Shown: piece by piece, positions 29,652 to 38,213 of the stretch
Layout of the letters: each line of letters opens with the position of its first letter
How positions within the stretch are numbered: position 1 is the stretch's first letter
Assembly (NCBI RefSeq): GCF_003751225.1
Contig: NZ_RJKE01000001.1
Coordinates: forward strand, 5,208,001-5,272,000
Direction of reading: 5' to 3'
Source of the DNA: Actinocorallia herbida
GTDB taxonomy: Bacteria > Actinomycetota > Actinomycetes > Streptosporangiales > Streptosporangiaceae
Length of the DNA stretch: 64,000 nt
The notes under the pieces: model-generated
Database searches by the model: none
What the model was told of the DNA's origin: nothing
The model's input: only the letters and a program-made list of their open reading frames with translations
Made by a program: the position numbers and the translations under genes

Positions 29652-30281
29652 TCAGGCCGGAACGACGAAGGGCGGACCGCGGCGGCCCGTGCCGGAGCGC
29701 AGGACGTCCTGGGCCCCGCGGACGACCGGTGGGCCGTCGGGCCGGGGCGTCCACGGCCGTTCGGCCGCGGCGGGGACGGCGGCCGACAGGACCAGCAGCG
29801 CCGACCAGCCGCGCCACAGCAGCAACGCGGCGGCCACGGCGACCGCGACCACCGCGATCTCACCGCGCCGCAGCCACCACGCGAGCAGAAGGACGGCGGC
29901 CAGGTTCACCAGCAGCAGGACGGCGATCGGCCCGGCACCGAGCGCGATCGAGCCGTCCCCGTGCGGGGTGTACTGCGCGGAACCACCGCAGACCAGGTCG
30001 CCCAGCCCGGGCGGACAGGCGTTCTGGCCGATGTTGAGGAGCGCGTTGAGCAGCAGCTCCAGCGGCACCAGCACGGCGACGATCGAGACGAAGCGCCGCT
30101 CCCCCGCACTCAGTGCCAGCGCGAGCGCGAACACGACGGCGAAGGCCCCCAGCACGAGCACCACCGGCACCGCGTTCCCGGTGACGACCTGGCGCAGCCC
30201 GCACGCCAAGGCGACCGCGAGACCGGCGAACAACGCCGACCGGATCACCCTCAGCTGCGGACCCCACCCCATGCCGCACAT
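29652..30281 (-). CDS. Hypothetical multi-pass membrane protein
   Basis: 209-residue protein with about five hydrophobic helices (for example LFAGLAVALACGLRQVV, VPVVLVLGAFAVVFALALAL and AVLLLVNLAAVLLLAWWL) and a two-cysteine extracytoplasmic loop NIGQNACPPGLGDLVC. No family is recognised. It lies 91 bases upstream of the dsbA-like gene in the same direction, so it may belong to the disulfide-bond transcript. The start MCGMGWGP could be either of two nearby ATGs (30281 or 30272). Confidence 0.75.
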   Translation of the reverse strand: MCGMGWGPQLRVIRSALFAGLAVALACGLRQVVTGNAVPVVLVLGAFAVVFALALALSAGERRFVSIVAVLVPLELLLNALLNIGQNACPPGLGDLVCGGSAQYTPHGDGSIALGAGPIAVLLLVNLAAVLLLAWWLRRGEIAVVAVAVAAALLLWRGWSALLVLSAAVPAAAERPWTPRPDGPPVVRGAQDVLRSGTGRRGPPFVVPA

Positions 30282-30524
30282 GCTCCCACCGGGCCGATAA
30301 AGCGGGCGTCTGTCGCGGTCGCCGGCGGTTGGTCGCCTCCGTCCTCGTCGAGGCGCACCGGGACGGCGGACGTCGGGCCGGAGCGCGGTCGCCGCGGTCT
30401 CGCCGCCCGGGGCCGGGGGCGCTTGAAGGTCCGGGATCTTGCGATCGTAGGGTGGCGCCGTGGCACACGACTCCGGGCACCAGGTCCGTCCCCGCCGCCG
30501 CGGAAGCCGGGCAGGGTGACCGCG

Positions 30525-30971
30525 ATGCGGCTGCCCGACTCTCTCGAGGTCGTCCTCGCCGTCGACGTCGACGGGCACGGGCGCACGACTCCGCTCCTGC
30601 TGATCGGCGACCCCAACGGCGAGACCGAACACGGCACGAACGTCCTCGTCTCGGCACTGCTCGGGGACGGCTGGCAGCTCGTCATCGCCACGGGCTCATT
30701 CACCGCGCGTCCACCGACCGCCGCCTGGTCGGTCGAGGTCGGCGCCGGGCCCGACCCCGTGCTGCGCGGGCCGGGTGGGCTGAGGCTCCGCCTCTACGGC
30801 GAGGACCTGCCCGTCGACTGGACGGCGATGGCCCGCGGCAGCCGGTCCGTCCTGGGCGTCGCCGGGCGCATCCCGGCGGAGGAGGCCAGAGCGCGCGCCG
30901 AGCTGGACGCCGCGATCGGCGCGGGCATGGTCGTCGCCGCCGCCCTCCCCGTCATCGACGCCGGCCGCTGA
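30525..30971 (+). CDS. Hypothetical cytoplasmic protein
   Basis: 148-residue acidic protein, MRLPDSLEVVLAVDVDGHG onward, with a coding-like base pattern and no membrane segment or recognised domain. An in-frame GTG at 30516 could be the start instead. It is divergent from the membrane protein gene at 29652. A hairpin with a T-tract 120 bases downstream may terminate it. Function unknown. Confidence 0.6.
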   Translation: MRLPDSLEVVLAVDVDGHGRTTPLLLIGDPNGETEHGTNVLVSALLGDGWQLVIATGSFTARPPTAAWSVEVGAGPDPVLRGPGGLRLRLYGEDLPVDWTAMARGSRSVLGVAGRIPAEEARARAELDAAIGAGMVVAAALPVIDAGR

Positions 30972-31041
30972 CGGACCGGGTCGGCGGCCGCAGGCCAGAG
31001 CGGGTGGTTTCGTCCCGTTCGCTTTCTGCGGAGACAAGCGC

Positions 31042-31047
31042 TATAGT
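31042..31047 (+). promoter_or_regulatory. Possible -10 element TATAGT
   Basis: TATAGT lies in an AT-rich patch upstream of the cold-shock gene with no good -35. If used, the transcript would meet the hairpin/T8 element at 31091..31132 after about 80 nt and reach the cold-shock start codon after about 175 nt. Confidence 0.3.
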
Positions 31048-31090
31048 CGTCGTTAGCTGTACTGTAGTAGTGGTTTCCATAAACTTTTTA

Positions 31091-31132
31091 TGCGCTCCGC
31101 AGGCACCTGGCTGGCGGCAGCGCATTTTTTTT
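31091..31132 (+). terminator. Hairpin plus T8, intrinsic terminator or attenuator
   Basis: TGCGCT-CCGC pairs with GCGG-C-AGCGCA (one bulged C) and is followed by eight consecutive T. This is a canonical intrinsic terminator shape, rare in such GC-rich DNA. It lies between the hypothetical gene ending at 30971 and the cold-shock gene, with a TTGACA just after it at 31135..31140. Confidence 0.65.
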
Positions 31133-31223
31133 GTTTGACAGGTTATTCCTGACGGGGCCAACTCGGCAGCTGAGGGGTTCGCAAACCGCGGGCTCCACGC
31201 ACGCCTTCAGAGGAGATTCACCT

Positions 31224-31427
31224 ATGGCTACTGGCACCGTGAAGTGGTTCAACGCGGAAAAGGGCTTCGGCTTCATCGAGCAGGACGGCGGCGGCGCCGA
31301 CGTCTTCGCCCACTACTCGAACATCGCCGCTCAGGGCTACCGTGAGCTGCAGGAGGGCCAGAAGGTCTCCTTCGACGTCACCCAGGGCCAGAAGGGCCCG
31401 CAGGCCGAGAACATCGTTCCCGCCTAA
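31224..31427 (+). CDS. Cold-shock protein, CspA family
   Basis: 67-residue single cold-shock domain that binds single-stranded RNA/DNA and acts as an RNA chaperone. Both RNP motifs are present (KGFGFIEQ and VFAHYS), with a typical start [25 protein letters not shown] precedes the ATG by 7 bases. The upstream region is long and structured, as is common for cold-shock genes. The neighbour downstream is a DEAD-box RNA helicase, a common functional partner at low temperature. Confidence 0.97.
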   Translation: MATGTVKWFNAEKGFGFIEQDGGGADVFAHYSNIAAQGYRELQEGQKVSFDVTQGQKGPQAENIVPA

Positions 31428-31438
31428 GAGCTTCACCT

Positions 31439-31480
31439 CCCGCGGGGGCTCGCACGCATCGCGTTGCGAGCCCCCGCGGG
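31439..31480 (+). terminator. Hairpin terminator after cold-shock gene
   Basis: Perfect 16-bp inverted repeat (CCCGCGGGGGCTCGCA and its complement) with a 10-base loop, 11 bases after the stop codon. No T-tract follows, as is usual in high-GC actinomycetes. Confidence 0.8.
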
Positions 31481-31553
31481 CTGTCTGCTCCCACACTGGT
31501 TCGTACTTGGGTTCGTTTCCTCGATACGTGCCGCTTCGAGGAAGGTCGATCCC

Positions 31554-32972
31554 ATGACCCGTGCACCCCAGCGCAGGCCGAACCGCTCAAACTCCCCCCG
31601 CAAGACCCAGCCCGCCACTCGGCACAGCGAGTTCGCGATGCCGGTCAACACCGTGCCCGCGCTTCCGCCGGTCGAAGAGTTCGCCTCGATGGACATGGCG
31701 GCCCCGCTGCTGTCCACCCTCGAAGCGCAGGGCCTGACCTCGCCGTTCCCGATCCAGGCCGCGACGCTGCCCAACGCGCTCGCCGGCCGCGACGTGCTCG
31801 GCCGGGGCCGTACCGGCTCCGGCAAGACGCTCGCCTTCGGGCTCGCCATGCTCTCCCGGATCGCCGGGAAACGGGCCCGGCCCGGCCAGCCGCTGGCCTT
31901 GGTGCTGGTGCCGACCCGCGAGCTCGCCCAGCAGGTCACCGACGCGCTCACCCCGTACGCCGACGCCGTGCGGAGCCGCCTCACCACGGTCGTCGGCGGC
32001 ATGTCCATCGGCCGGCAGGCCTCCTCGCTCCAGCGCGGCTGCGAGGTCGTCATCGCGACCCCGGGCCGGCTCGCCGACCTCATCGACCGCGGCGCCGTGC
32101 GGCTCGACCAGGTCGGCATCACCGTCCTGGACGAGGCCGACCAGATGGCCGACATGGGCTTCCTGCCGCAGGTCACCCGGCTGCTCGACCAGGTCGAGCC
32201 CGGCGGGCAGCGCATGCTGTTCTCGGCCACGCTCGACCGCAACGTCGACCGGCTGGTCCGGACTTTCCTCAGCGACCCGGTCACCCACTCGGTCGACCCG
32301 TCGGCTGGCGCGGTCACCACGATGGAGCACCACCTGCTGCACGTCTCGGACGCCGGCAAGCTGGACGCGGCCGTCCACATCGCCGCCCGGGACGGGCGCA
32401 CCATCATGTTCGTCGGCATGAAGCACGCCGCCGACCGCCTCACCAAGAAGCTGCTGTCCAGCGGCGTCCGGGCCGCGGCCCTGCACGGCGGGAAGTCCCA
32501 GCCGCAGCGCAACCGGACCCTGGAGCAGTTCCGCACGGGCGAGGTCAACGTGCTGGTCGCCACCAACGTGGCCGCCCGCGGCATCCACATCGACGGCCTG
32601 GACATGGTCGTCAACGTCGACCCGCCGACCGACCACAAGGACTACCTGCACCGCGGCGGCCGCACGGCCCGCGCCGGCGAGTCCGGCACGGTCGTCACCC
32701 TGGTCCTGTCCGGCCAGCGCCGCGAGATGGACCGGATGATGCGCACCGCCGGCATCACCCCCGCAGAGGCCCGCGTGGCCGCGGGCGAAGCCCTCCTCAC
32801 CCGCATCACCGGCGCCCGGCCCCCGTCCGGCATCCCGGTGGTCATCGCGCCCGCGGCCGAGCCCGCCCCACGCCGCACCGCCCAGGGCAACGGCCGCCGC
32901 CGCTCCGGCTCCGGCAATCCCCGCCGCGCCGGCGGCCACGGCCGCCCGCAGCGCACCGCCGCCACCCGCTAG
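31554..32972 (+). CDS. DEAD-box ATP-dependent RNA helicase
   Basis: 472 residues. Helicase motifs in order are Q-motif SPFPIQAATLP, motif I GRTGSGKT, PTRELA, TPGRL, DEAD (VLDEADQMADMGF), SAT (LFSATLD), VATNVAARGIHI and HRGGRTARAG. The C-terminal tail is basic and Gly/Arg/Pro-rich, likely for RNA binding, as in actinobacterial RhlE-like helicases. ATG 31554 follows GAGGAAGG at 8 bases; an upstream in-frame ATG at 31464 lies inside the terminator of the cold-shock gene and is rejected. Likely role: RNA unwinding or ribosome assembly, perhaps in the cold. Confidence 0.95.
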   Translation: MTRAPQRRPNRSNSPRKTQPATRHSEFAMPVNTVPALPPVEEFASMDMAAPLLSTLEAQGLTSPFPIQAATLPNALAGRDVLGRGRTGSGKTLAFGLAMLSRIAGKRARPGQPLALVLVPTRELAQQVTDALTPYADAVRSRLTTVVGGMSIGRQASSLQRGCEVVIATPGRLADLIDRGAVRLDQVGITVLDEADQMADMGFLPQVTRLLDQVEPGGQRMLFSATLDRNVDRLVRTFLSDPVTHSVDPSAGAVTTMEHHLLHVSDAGKLDAAVHIAARDGRTIMFVGMKHAADRLTKKLLSSGVRAAALHGGKSQPQRNRTLEQFRTGEVNVLVATNVAARGIHIDGLDMVVNVDPPTDHKDYLHRGGRTARAGESGTVVTLVLSGQRREMDRMMRTAGITPAEARVAAGEALLTRITGARPPSGIPVVIAPAAEPAPRRTAQGNGRRRSGSGNPRRAGGHGRPQRTAATR

Positions 32973-32992
32973 ACCAGCACCTCCCGCACTCG

Positions 32993-33031
32993 CGGAGCGG
33001 CGCGCACCCCACCGGGGTGCGCGCCGCTCCG
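32993..33031 (+). terminator. Hairpin terminator after helicase gene
   Basis: Perfect 18-bp inverted repeat (CGGAGCGGCGCGCACCCC and complement) around ACC, 20 bases after the helicase stop. Confidence 0.8.
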
Positions 33032-33817
33032 GCTTCCAGCCCCGCATCAGACGGCCCCGCCTTCGCTCACCGCGTCATGAGCCCCCACCCGGCCGAGCCC
33101 TTCCCGTCGACCGCGCCCGCCCTGACGGCGACGTCGGCCGGTCGGCGATGCCGCGGGGAGGGATGTGCGACCTCGCGCGTTCCCTCACCGCGACCGAGGA
33201 CATGGTCTGGACGGCGGCCTTCACCGAACTGCGCGGCTACGCGTTCTCCGACCTCCTGGCGGGCCGCGTCGCGGAGCCGAAGATCCGCGTCGCCCGAGGG
33301 CGAGGGCTGCCGACCCGCGGCGATGCCACGATGAACGTCGGTAGGCGACGGTGAACCCGATCCCTTGAGGTGGCTCTCTCAAGGCCGGGGACCTCGACGC
33401 GGCCTCTCCCTGGGCGGCGGTCCGTTCCGCCCGATCATCGCGTCGTGGGGCGGCTCCACCGGCCGGAAGGGAGCGGCGTGCCCGGAGATCTCGGCGATCG
33501 GTCCTGCCACCGACTTCCAAGCCCCATGGTCCGCCTTCGCCGACCGCTTCTTCACGGGCTGACCCACCGTCATCCGACCTTGTGTCGGCGGTGCTCGCCG
33601 CGCGAGGTCCGAGGGCGTTCTCGGGCTCCGTGTTGCCCCGTTGTTTCGGCCCGTTTATCCGGCTGTTGCGGTGTGGACGTTCTGTCAAGGCTCTGGGTCC
33701 TTCCACCGATGGATCGCTCATTGCGGGCGCCTCGGGCGCGTTGCGAGGCTTGTCGTGCGGCCGGAAGACCCTCTCTGGCCTGCAGCTTCCGTCGCAGATG
33801 TCCGCTGGAGGATTTAC
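33032..33817. other. Long gene-poor stretch before the catabolic cluster
   Basis: No gene is confidently supported in 786 bases. A short plus-strand frame (33148..33354) has a coding-like middle, LTATEDMVWTAAFTELRGYA, and another (33365..33562) ends IGPATDFQAPWSAFADRFF. Both could be gene fragments. The last 200 bases, with lower GC and a GGAGG at 33807, are probably the promoter and leader of the lipoprotein gene. Confidence 0.3.
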
Positions 33818-34876
33818 ATGAACAGGTCACGTGGGGCGCGCGGCGGTGTGCACGGGCGGCGCGAGGTCCTCAGGCTCTTCGGCGCGGGCGCCGGAGTGCT
33901 CGCCGCGGGCGGGCTGCTGTCCGCCTGCGGCGGAGAGTCGTCGGGCGGTACGTCGTCGGACGGCACCCTCACCGTCAAGGACCAGCTCGGCTGGCTGAAG
34001 CTCACCCAGTACGGCGGGTTCTACGCCGCCGAGAAGAAGGGCTACTACGCCGCGGAGAAGATCTCCACCACCTTCACCGCGGGCGGCCCCAACATCCTCG
34101 CCTGGCAGCAGATCGCCTCCGGTCGTGCCATGACCGGCGACGACGACAACACCAACGTCCTCGTCGCCGCCGCCAAGGGCAGGCCCCTGGTCGTCTACGG
34201 CGCGATCTTCCAGACGTCGCCGTTCGCGATCATCAGCAAGAAGAGCGACCCGATCACCGGCATCGAGGACTTCGCGGGCCGCACCATCGCCGTCACCGAG
34301 GCCTCCCGCCAGCAGTTCGAGTCCCTGGTGAAGAAGGCCGGCGTCAAGAACGTCACCTTCGTGCCGGCGGGCACCGACCCCACCCAGCTCACCACCGGCC
34401 AGGCCTCCGGTTACTCCGGCTACGCCACCTCCCAGGCGGTGGCCCTCCAGCAGCAGGGCGTCGAGGTGAACGTGCTCTACCTGGAGGACCTCGGCGTCAA
34501 GAGCTACGGCAACGTCCTGGTCACCACGCGGGACCAGCTGGACGACCACCACGACGACCTGGTCCGCTTCCTGCGCGCCACCATCAAGGGCCACGAGTAC
34601 ATGAACGCCAACCCCGCCGAGATCGGCGGGCTCGTGGCGACCGACTGGAACTCGGGCGGCCTGAAGGCCGCGGACGAGGTGGCCACCGCCGAGTTCCAGA
34701 AGGACCTCATCGCCTCGCCCAAGGGCGTCCTTCAGGTCGACCCGGCGAAGATGCAGGAGATCATCGACGGCCTGGTGGAGGTGGGCACGCTGTCGAAGTC
34801 GCTCAAGGCCTCCGACGTCGTCGACACCTCCGTGCTGGAAGCCGCCTACGGCGGGCGCACCTCCCTCCTGTCCTGA
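33818..34876 (+). CDS. ABC transporter substrate-binding lipoprotein (NMT1/SsuA-like)
   Basis: 352-residue exported lipoprotein with a lipobox (GGLLSAC, Cys near 31). It is an NMT1/THI5/SsuA-type binding protein: QLGWLKLTQYGGFYAAEKKGYY, GPNILAWQQIASG and FAGRTIAVTEAS are the family's usual blocks. These proteins bind pyrimidines, sulfonates, nitrate or riboflavin-like ligands; the ligand here is not predictable. ATG 33818 is preceded by GGAGG at 6 bases. It is the first gene of the catabolic cluster and supplies the ABC proteins three genes on. An arginine-rich N-terminal stretch is Tat-like or simply the positive n-region. Confidence 0.93.
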   Translation: MNRSRGARGGVHGRREVLRLFGAGAGVLAAGGLLSACGGESSGGTSSDGTLTVKDQLGWLKLTQYGGFYAAEKKGYYAAEKISTTFTAGGPNILAWQQIASGRAMTGDDDNTNVLVAAAKGRPLVVYGAIFQTSPFAIISKKSDPITGIEDFAGRTIAVTEASRQQFESLVKKAGVKNVTFVPAGTDPTQLTTGQASGYSGYATSQAVALQQQGVEVNVLYLEDLGVKSYGNVLVTTRDQLDDHHDDLVRFLRATIKGHEYMNANPAEIGGLVATDWNSGGLKAADEVATAEFQKDLIASPKGVLQVDPAKMQEIIDGLVEVGTLSKSLKASDVVDTSVLEAAYGGRTSLLS

Positions 34877-34976
34877 GCCCGCGCCCCGGGCGCCGCCTCC
34901 CCGCGGCGGCCCGGGAACGCCGCCGCCTGTGCGCCGCACCGCACAGGACCGATCACCCGAACGAAGCGGAGCACCC

Positions 34977-35744
34977 GTGATCATCGACGCGTACAACAAC
35001 GTCTGGCAGGCCGGGGGAACCTCGGACTACCTGACCGCCGAGTCCTACACCCCGGAGAACATGATCGCGTCGATGGACGCGGCCGGCGTCGACATGGCGG
35101 TGGGCTGCTCCCTCGGGCAGATGATCGACAACGCGTTCATCTCCCGCACGGTCGCGGCGTACCCGGACCGGATCGTCGGCTTCGGCCAGGTCGACCCGCG
35201 CCGCCCCGACGCCGTCGAGACGGTCACCGCGTGCGCTCAGGAGTACGGGCTGCGCGGGCTGAAGCTCCACCCCACCATGCACGGCTACCACTTCGCCGAC
35301 CATGGACTGCTCGACCCGATCTTCGAGGCCTGCCGGGAGAACGGCCTGATGATCCTGGTGAACGCGCTGGACGATCCGTTCTGCGCGCCGCTGTCCATCG
35401 AGGAGATCTCCCGGTCGTTCCCCGAGGTGCCGCTGCTGATCGCGCACATGGGGACGATCTGGAACGTCAACGAGGCCATCCTGGTGGCCGAGCGCAACGA
35501 GCACATCTACCTGGAGACCTCCGGCACCCAGCTCATCGAGGTCCAGATGGCCTACAAGCGGCTCGGCGCGGGCCGGCTGGTCATGGGCACCGACTGGCCC
35601 GGCAGCCACTTCGACCTGGAACGCGCGAAGATCGCCCGGGCGATCCCCGACGAGAAGGACCGGGCCCTGGTCGAGGGCGCCAACCTCGCCCGGCTGCTGG
35701 GCCTGACCGACCGGGCCGCGGGCGCGGAAGCGGGCCGGGTATGA
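34977..35744 (+). CDS. Amidohydrolase-2 (ACMSD-like) family protein lacking HxH
   Basis: 255-residue TIM-barrel protein of the amidohydrolase-related family (ACMSD/LigW-like). Conserved pieces are GFGQVDPR, GLRGLKLHPTMH, LIAHMGT and the terminal metal-site aspartate in LVMGTDWPGS. The N-terminal metal motif, normally HxH right after IDxxxH, reads IDAYNNVW, so both histidines are missing. The enzyme may use a different metal arrangement or have lost hydrolase chemistry. The start is GTG 34977, after AGCGGAG; an ATG at 34929 would add an unlikely tail. Its TGA overlaps the ATG of the ABC ATPase gene. Substrate unknown. Confidence 0.88.
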   Translation: MIIDAYNNVWQAGGTSDYLTAESYTPENMIASMDAAGVDMAVGCSLGQMIDNAFISRTVAAYPDRIVGFGQVDPRRPDAVETVTACAQEYGLRGLKLHPTMHGYHFADHGLLDPIFEACRENGLMILVNALDDPFCAPLSIEEISRSFPEVPLLIAHMGTIWNVNEAILVAERNEHIYLETSGTQLIEVQMAYKRLGAGRLVMGTDWPGSHFDLERAKIARAIPDEKDRALVEGANLARLLGLTDRAAGAEAGRV

Positions 35745-36577
35745 GCCCCTCGAAGGGCGCCCTTCCGGCCCCCGTGCCGCGCACCGCCGACGGCGGAACG
35801 GGGGTCGTCCGCGCCACCGGCATCGGCAAGCGGTTCGACGTCGGCGGCGGCGACTTCACCGCACTGGACGGCATCGCCCTCACCGTCCGCGAAGGCAGCT
35901 TCTGCAGCCTCATCGGCCCGTCCGGCTGCGGGAAGTCCACCCTTCTGCGCATCCTGTCGGACGTCGTGCCGCCCACCACCGGCACCGTCGAGATCTTCGG
36001 CCGCTCCCCCGCCGAGGCGCGCGGCGAAAGCGAGTTCGGCTTCGTCTTCCAGGACCCGGTGCTCCTGCCCTGGCGCACCGCCCAGGCCAACGTGGAGCTG
36101 CCCCTCCAGGTCACCGGTGTGCCGAAGGCCGAGCGCCGCGAGCGCGCCGCCGAGCTGCTGCGGCTGGTCGGCCTGGAGGGCTTCGAGAAGGCCCTGCCCG
36201 CGAAGCTGTCCGGCGGCATGGCCCGCCGGGTGGCGATCGCCCGCGCGCTGATCCTCAAGCCCCGGCTGCTCTTCCTCGACGAGCCGTTCAACGGCCTCGA
36301 CGAGATCCGCCGCCGCCAGATGAACGACGAACTCCAGCGGATCTGGATGAGCACCGGCACCACCGCGGTCCTGGTCACCCACAACGTCTCCGAAGCGGTG
36401 TTCCTGTCCGACCAGGTCCTGGTCATGGGCCGCGGCCCCGGCCGCGTCATCGCCGAACTGGACATCGACCTGCCTCGCCCGCGCACCGCCGAGACCATGC
36501 TGCTGCCGCGGTTCACCGAGTACGAGCGCACGCTGACCGCCCTGCTGACCGACGCCTACGCGGGAGCCGGTCTGTGA
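35741..36577 (+). CDS. ABC transporter ATPase (SsuB/TauB/NrtD type)
   Basis: 278-residue nucleotide-binding subunit that powers uptake with the two permeases that follow. Walker A GPSGCGKST, Q-loop FVFQDPVLLPW, signature LSGGMARRVAIARA, Walker B LLFLDEPF and H-loop VLVTHNVSEAV are all intact. It is the nitrate/sulfonate/taurine-type ATPase. It starts with an ATGA overlap with the preceding amidohydrolase gene and ends in a GTGA overlap with the first permease, so the genes are strictly co-transcribed. Confidence 0.96.
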   Translation: MSPSKGALPAPVPRTADGGTGVVRATGIGKRFDVGGGDFTALDGIALTVREGSFCSLIGPSGCGKSTLLRILSDVVPPTTGTVEIFGRSPAEARGESEFGFVFQDPVLLPWRTAQANVELPLQVTGVPKAERRERAAELLRLVGLEGFEKALPAKLSGGMARRVAIARALILKPRLLFLDEPFNGLDEIRRRQMNDELQRIWMSTGTTAVLVTHNVSEAVFLSDQVLVMGRGPGRVIAELDIDLPRPRTAETMLLPRFTEYERTLTALLTDAYAGAGL

Positions 36578-37395
36578 GCCGGCGCCGCGCGGCCGGGACC
36601 GACGTCCTCGGCCGGCACGCGATGAGCCGCCGCGCCTCCCTGCTGATCGGGGTGGCCGTCTACGCCGTCCTCCTCGCCGCCTGGGAGCTCTACGGCCGCT
36701 CCGCCTACCGACCGGGCGGGGCGTTCCCGCCGCCGTCCAGGATCCTCGGCGTCCTCTGGGACGGCCGGGACGGCTACGTCCGCAACACCTGGGCCACCGT
36801 CGGCGAGGCCGCGGCCGGGTTCGCCGGAGGGGTGCTCCTCGCCGTGCTGCTCGCCCTGGTCATGGACCGGTTCCGGGCGGTCGGCGACGGACTGCACCGC
36901 CTCGCCCTGATGCTCTACAGCATCCCGGTGATCGGCCTCGCGCCCGCCCTCGTCGCCTGGCTCGGGCTCGGCTTCACCTCCAAGGCGGTGGTGGCGCTGC
37001 TCGCCGCGTTCTTCCCCGTCCTGGTCAACCTGGCGGGCGCGCTGCGCGCCACCGACCCCCGGGTGCGGGAGCTGGGCAGGATCCTCGCCCTCGGCCGGAC
37101 GAAGGAGCTGCTGCGGCTCCGGCTGCCGTACGCGCTGCCCGCGCTCGTGGCGTCCCTGAAGATCGCCGCGCCCGCCGCGTTCATCGGCGCCATGATCGCC
37201 GAGTGGGTCGGCGCCGACCAGGGCCTCGGACTCGCCCTGCTGTACGCGATGTTCGGCTACCAGATGCCCGAGATGTGGGCCGCGCTCGTGCTGTCGACCG
37301 CCGTCACCGGGCTGCTGGCCGCGCTGTTCGGCGGCCTCGCCCGGATCGCCACCCCGTGGCACGCCTCGGTCGGCACGGCGGGAGAGGGACGGTGA
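36574..37395 (+). CDS. ABC transporter permease 1
   Basis: 273-residue inner-membrane permease of the SsuC/TauC (BPD_transp_1) family with about six hydrophobic helices. The ATPase-contact EAA loop appears around ELGRILALGRTKELLRLRLPYALPALV. The GTG start overlaps the ATPase stop (GTGA) and the stop overlaps the second permease start. A second ATG 16 codons in (MSRRASLL) is a possible alternative start. Confidence 0.95.
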   Translation: MSRRRAAGTDVLGRHAMSRRASLLIGVAVYAVLLAAWELYGRSAYRPGGAFPPPSRILGVLWDGRDGYVRNTWATVGEAAAGFAGGVLLAVLLALVMDRFRAVGDGLHRLALMLYSIPVIGLAPALVAWLGLGFTSKAVVALLAAFFPVLVNLAGALRATDPRVRELGRILALGRTKELLRLRLPYALPALVASLKIAAPAAFIGAMIAEWVGADQGLGLALLYAMFGYQMPEMWAALVLSTAVTGLLAALFGGLARIATPWHASVGTAGEGR

Positions 37396-38213
37396 CCGTC
37401 ATGAACCCCTCGCGCCCGGCCACCGCGACCGCCGCGGCCACGCCCGGCCGCCGGGCGGCCCGCGTCCTGCGCCGCCTGCGCGAACCCCTCGTGTCCGCCA
37501 CGGTGTTCGGCCTCGCGATCCTCGGGTGGGAGGTCGGCGTACGCGTCACCGGCACCCCCGACTACGCGCTCCCCGCCCCCAGCCTGATCGTCTCCACCGC
37601 GGACTGGGCGGGTGTGCTGACCGCCGCCCGGGACACCGTGGGCTCGGTCCTGATGGGATTCGCCGCCGGCAACGCGGCCGGACTGCTCCTCGCCCTGCTC
37701 ATTTCCGCGTCCCCGCTGCTGGCCGCGGTCCTCTACCCCCTCGCGCTCACCGTGCGGGCCGTTCCGGTGGTGGCGCTCGCCCCCTTCATCACCCTGGTCG
37801 CGGGCCGGGGCGCCGCCCCCACCGTCGTGGTCGCCGCCCTGATCGTGTTCTTCCCCACCCTGGTCAACGTGCTGCTCGGGCTGCGCTCGGTGGAGCGCGA
37901 GGCGCTGGAGCTGATGCACGTGCTCAACTGCCGCGCCAGGACGGTCTACTGGCGGGTCCGGCTGCCCGCCGCGATGCCCGCCTTCTTCGACTCGCTGCGG
38001 ATCGCCGCGCCCTCCGCGGTGCTCGGCGTGATGACCGCGGAGTGGCTGATCGGCGGCGACGGCCTCGGCAAGCTCGTCATCAGCACGGCGCTGTCCCAGG
38101 ACACCGCCACGATGTGGGGCGCGATCCTCGCCTCGTCCGCCGTCGCGGGCCTGGTGTACGCCGCCATCACCCTCGCCGAGCGCCGCCTGCTGCCCTGGGC
38201 GGTGCGCCGATGA
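37392..38213 (+). CDS. ABC transporter permease 2
   Basis: 273-residue permease, same family as permease 1 but divergent in sequence, so the transporter is a permease heterodimer. Its EAA-type loop is LELMHVLNCRARTVYWRVRLPAAMPAF. It has about six membrane helices. The start is GTG 37392 (GTGA overlap); ATG 37401 is an alternative. The stop overlaps the next ATG. Confidence 0.95.
   Translation: MTVMNPSRPATATAAATPGRRAARVLRRLREPLVSATVFGLAILGWEVGVRVTGTPDYALPAPSLIVSTADWAGVLTAARDTVGSVLMGFAAGNAAGLLLALLISASPLLAAVLYPLALTVRAVPVVALAPFITLVAGRGAAPTVVVAALIVFFPTLVNVLLGLRSVEREALELMHVLNCRARTVYWRVRLPAAMPAFFDSLRIAAPSAVLGVMTAEWLIGGDGLGKLVISTALSQDTATMWGAILASSAVAGLVYAAITLAERRLLPWAVRR

Noticed and set aside
33641-33817. 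Longer start for the substrate-binding lipoprotein
   Set aside because: It would bury the signal peptide and lipobox; ATG 33818 has GGAGG at the right distance.
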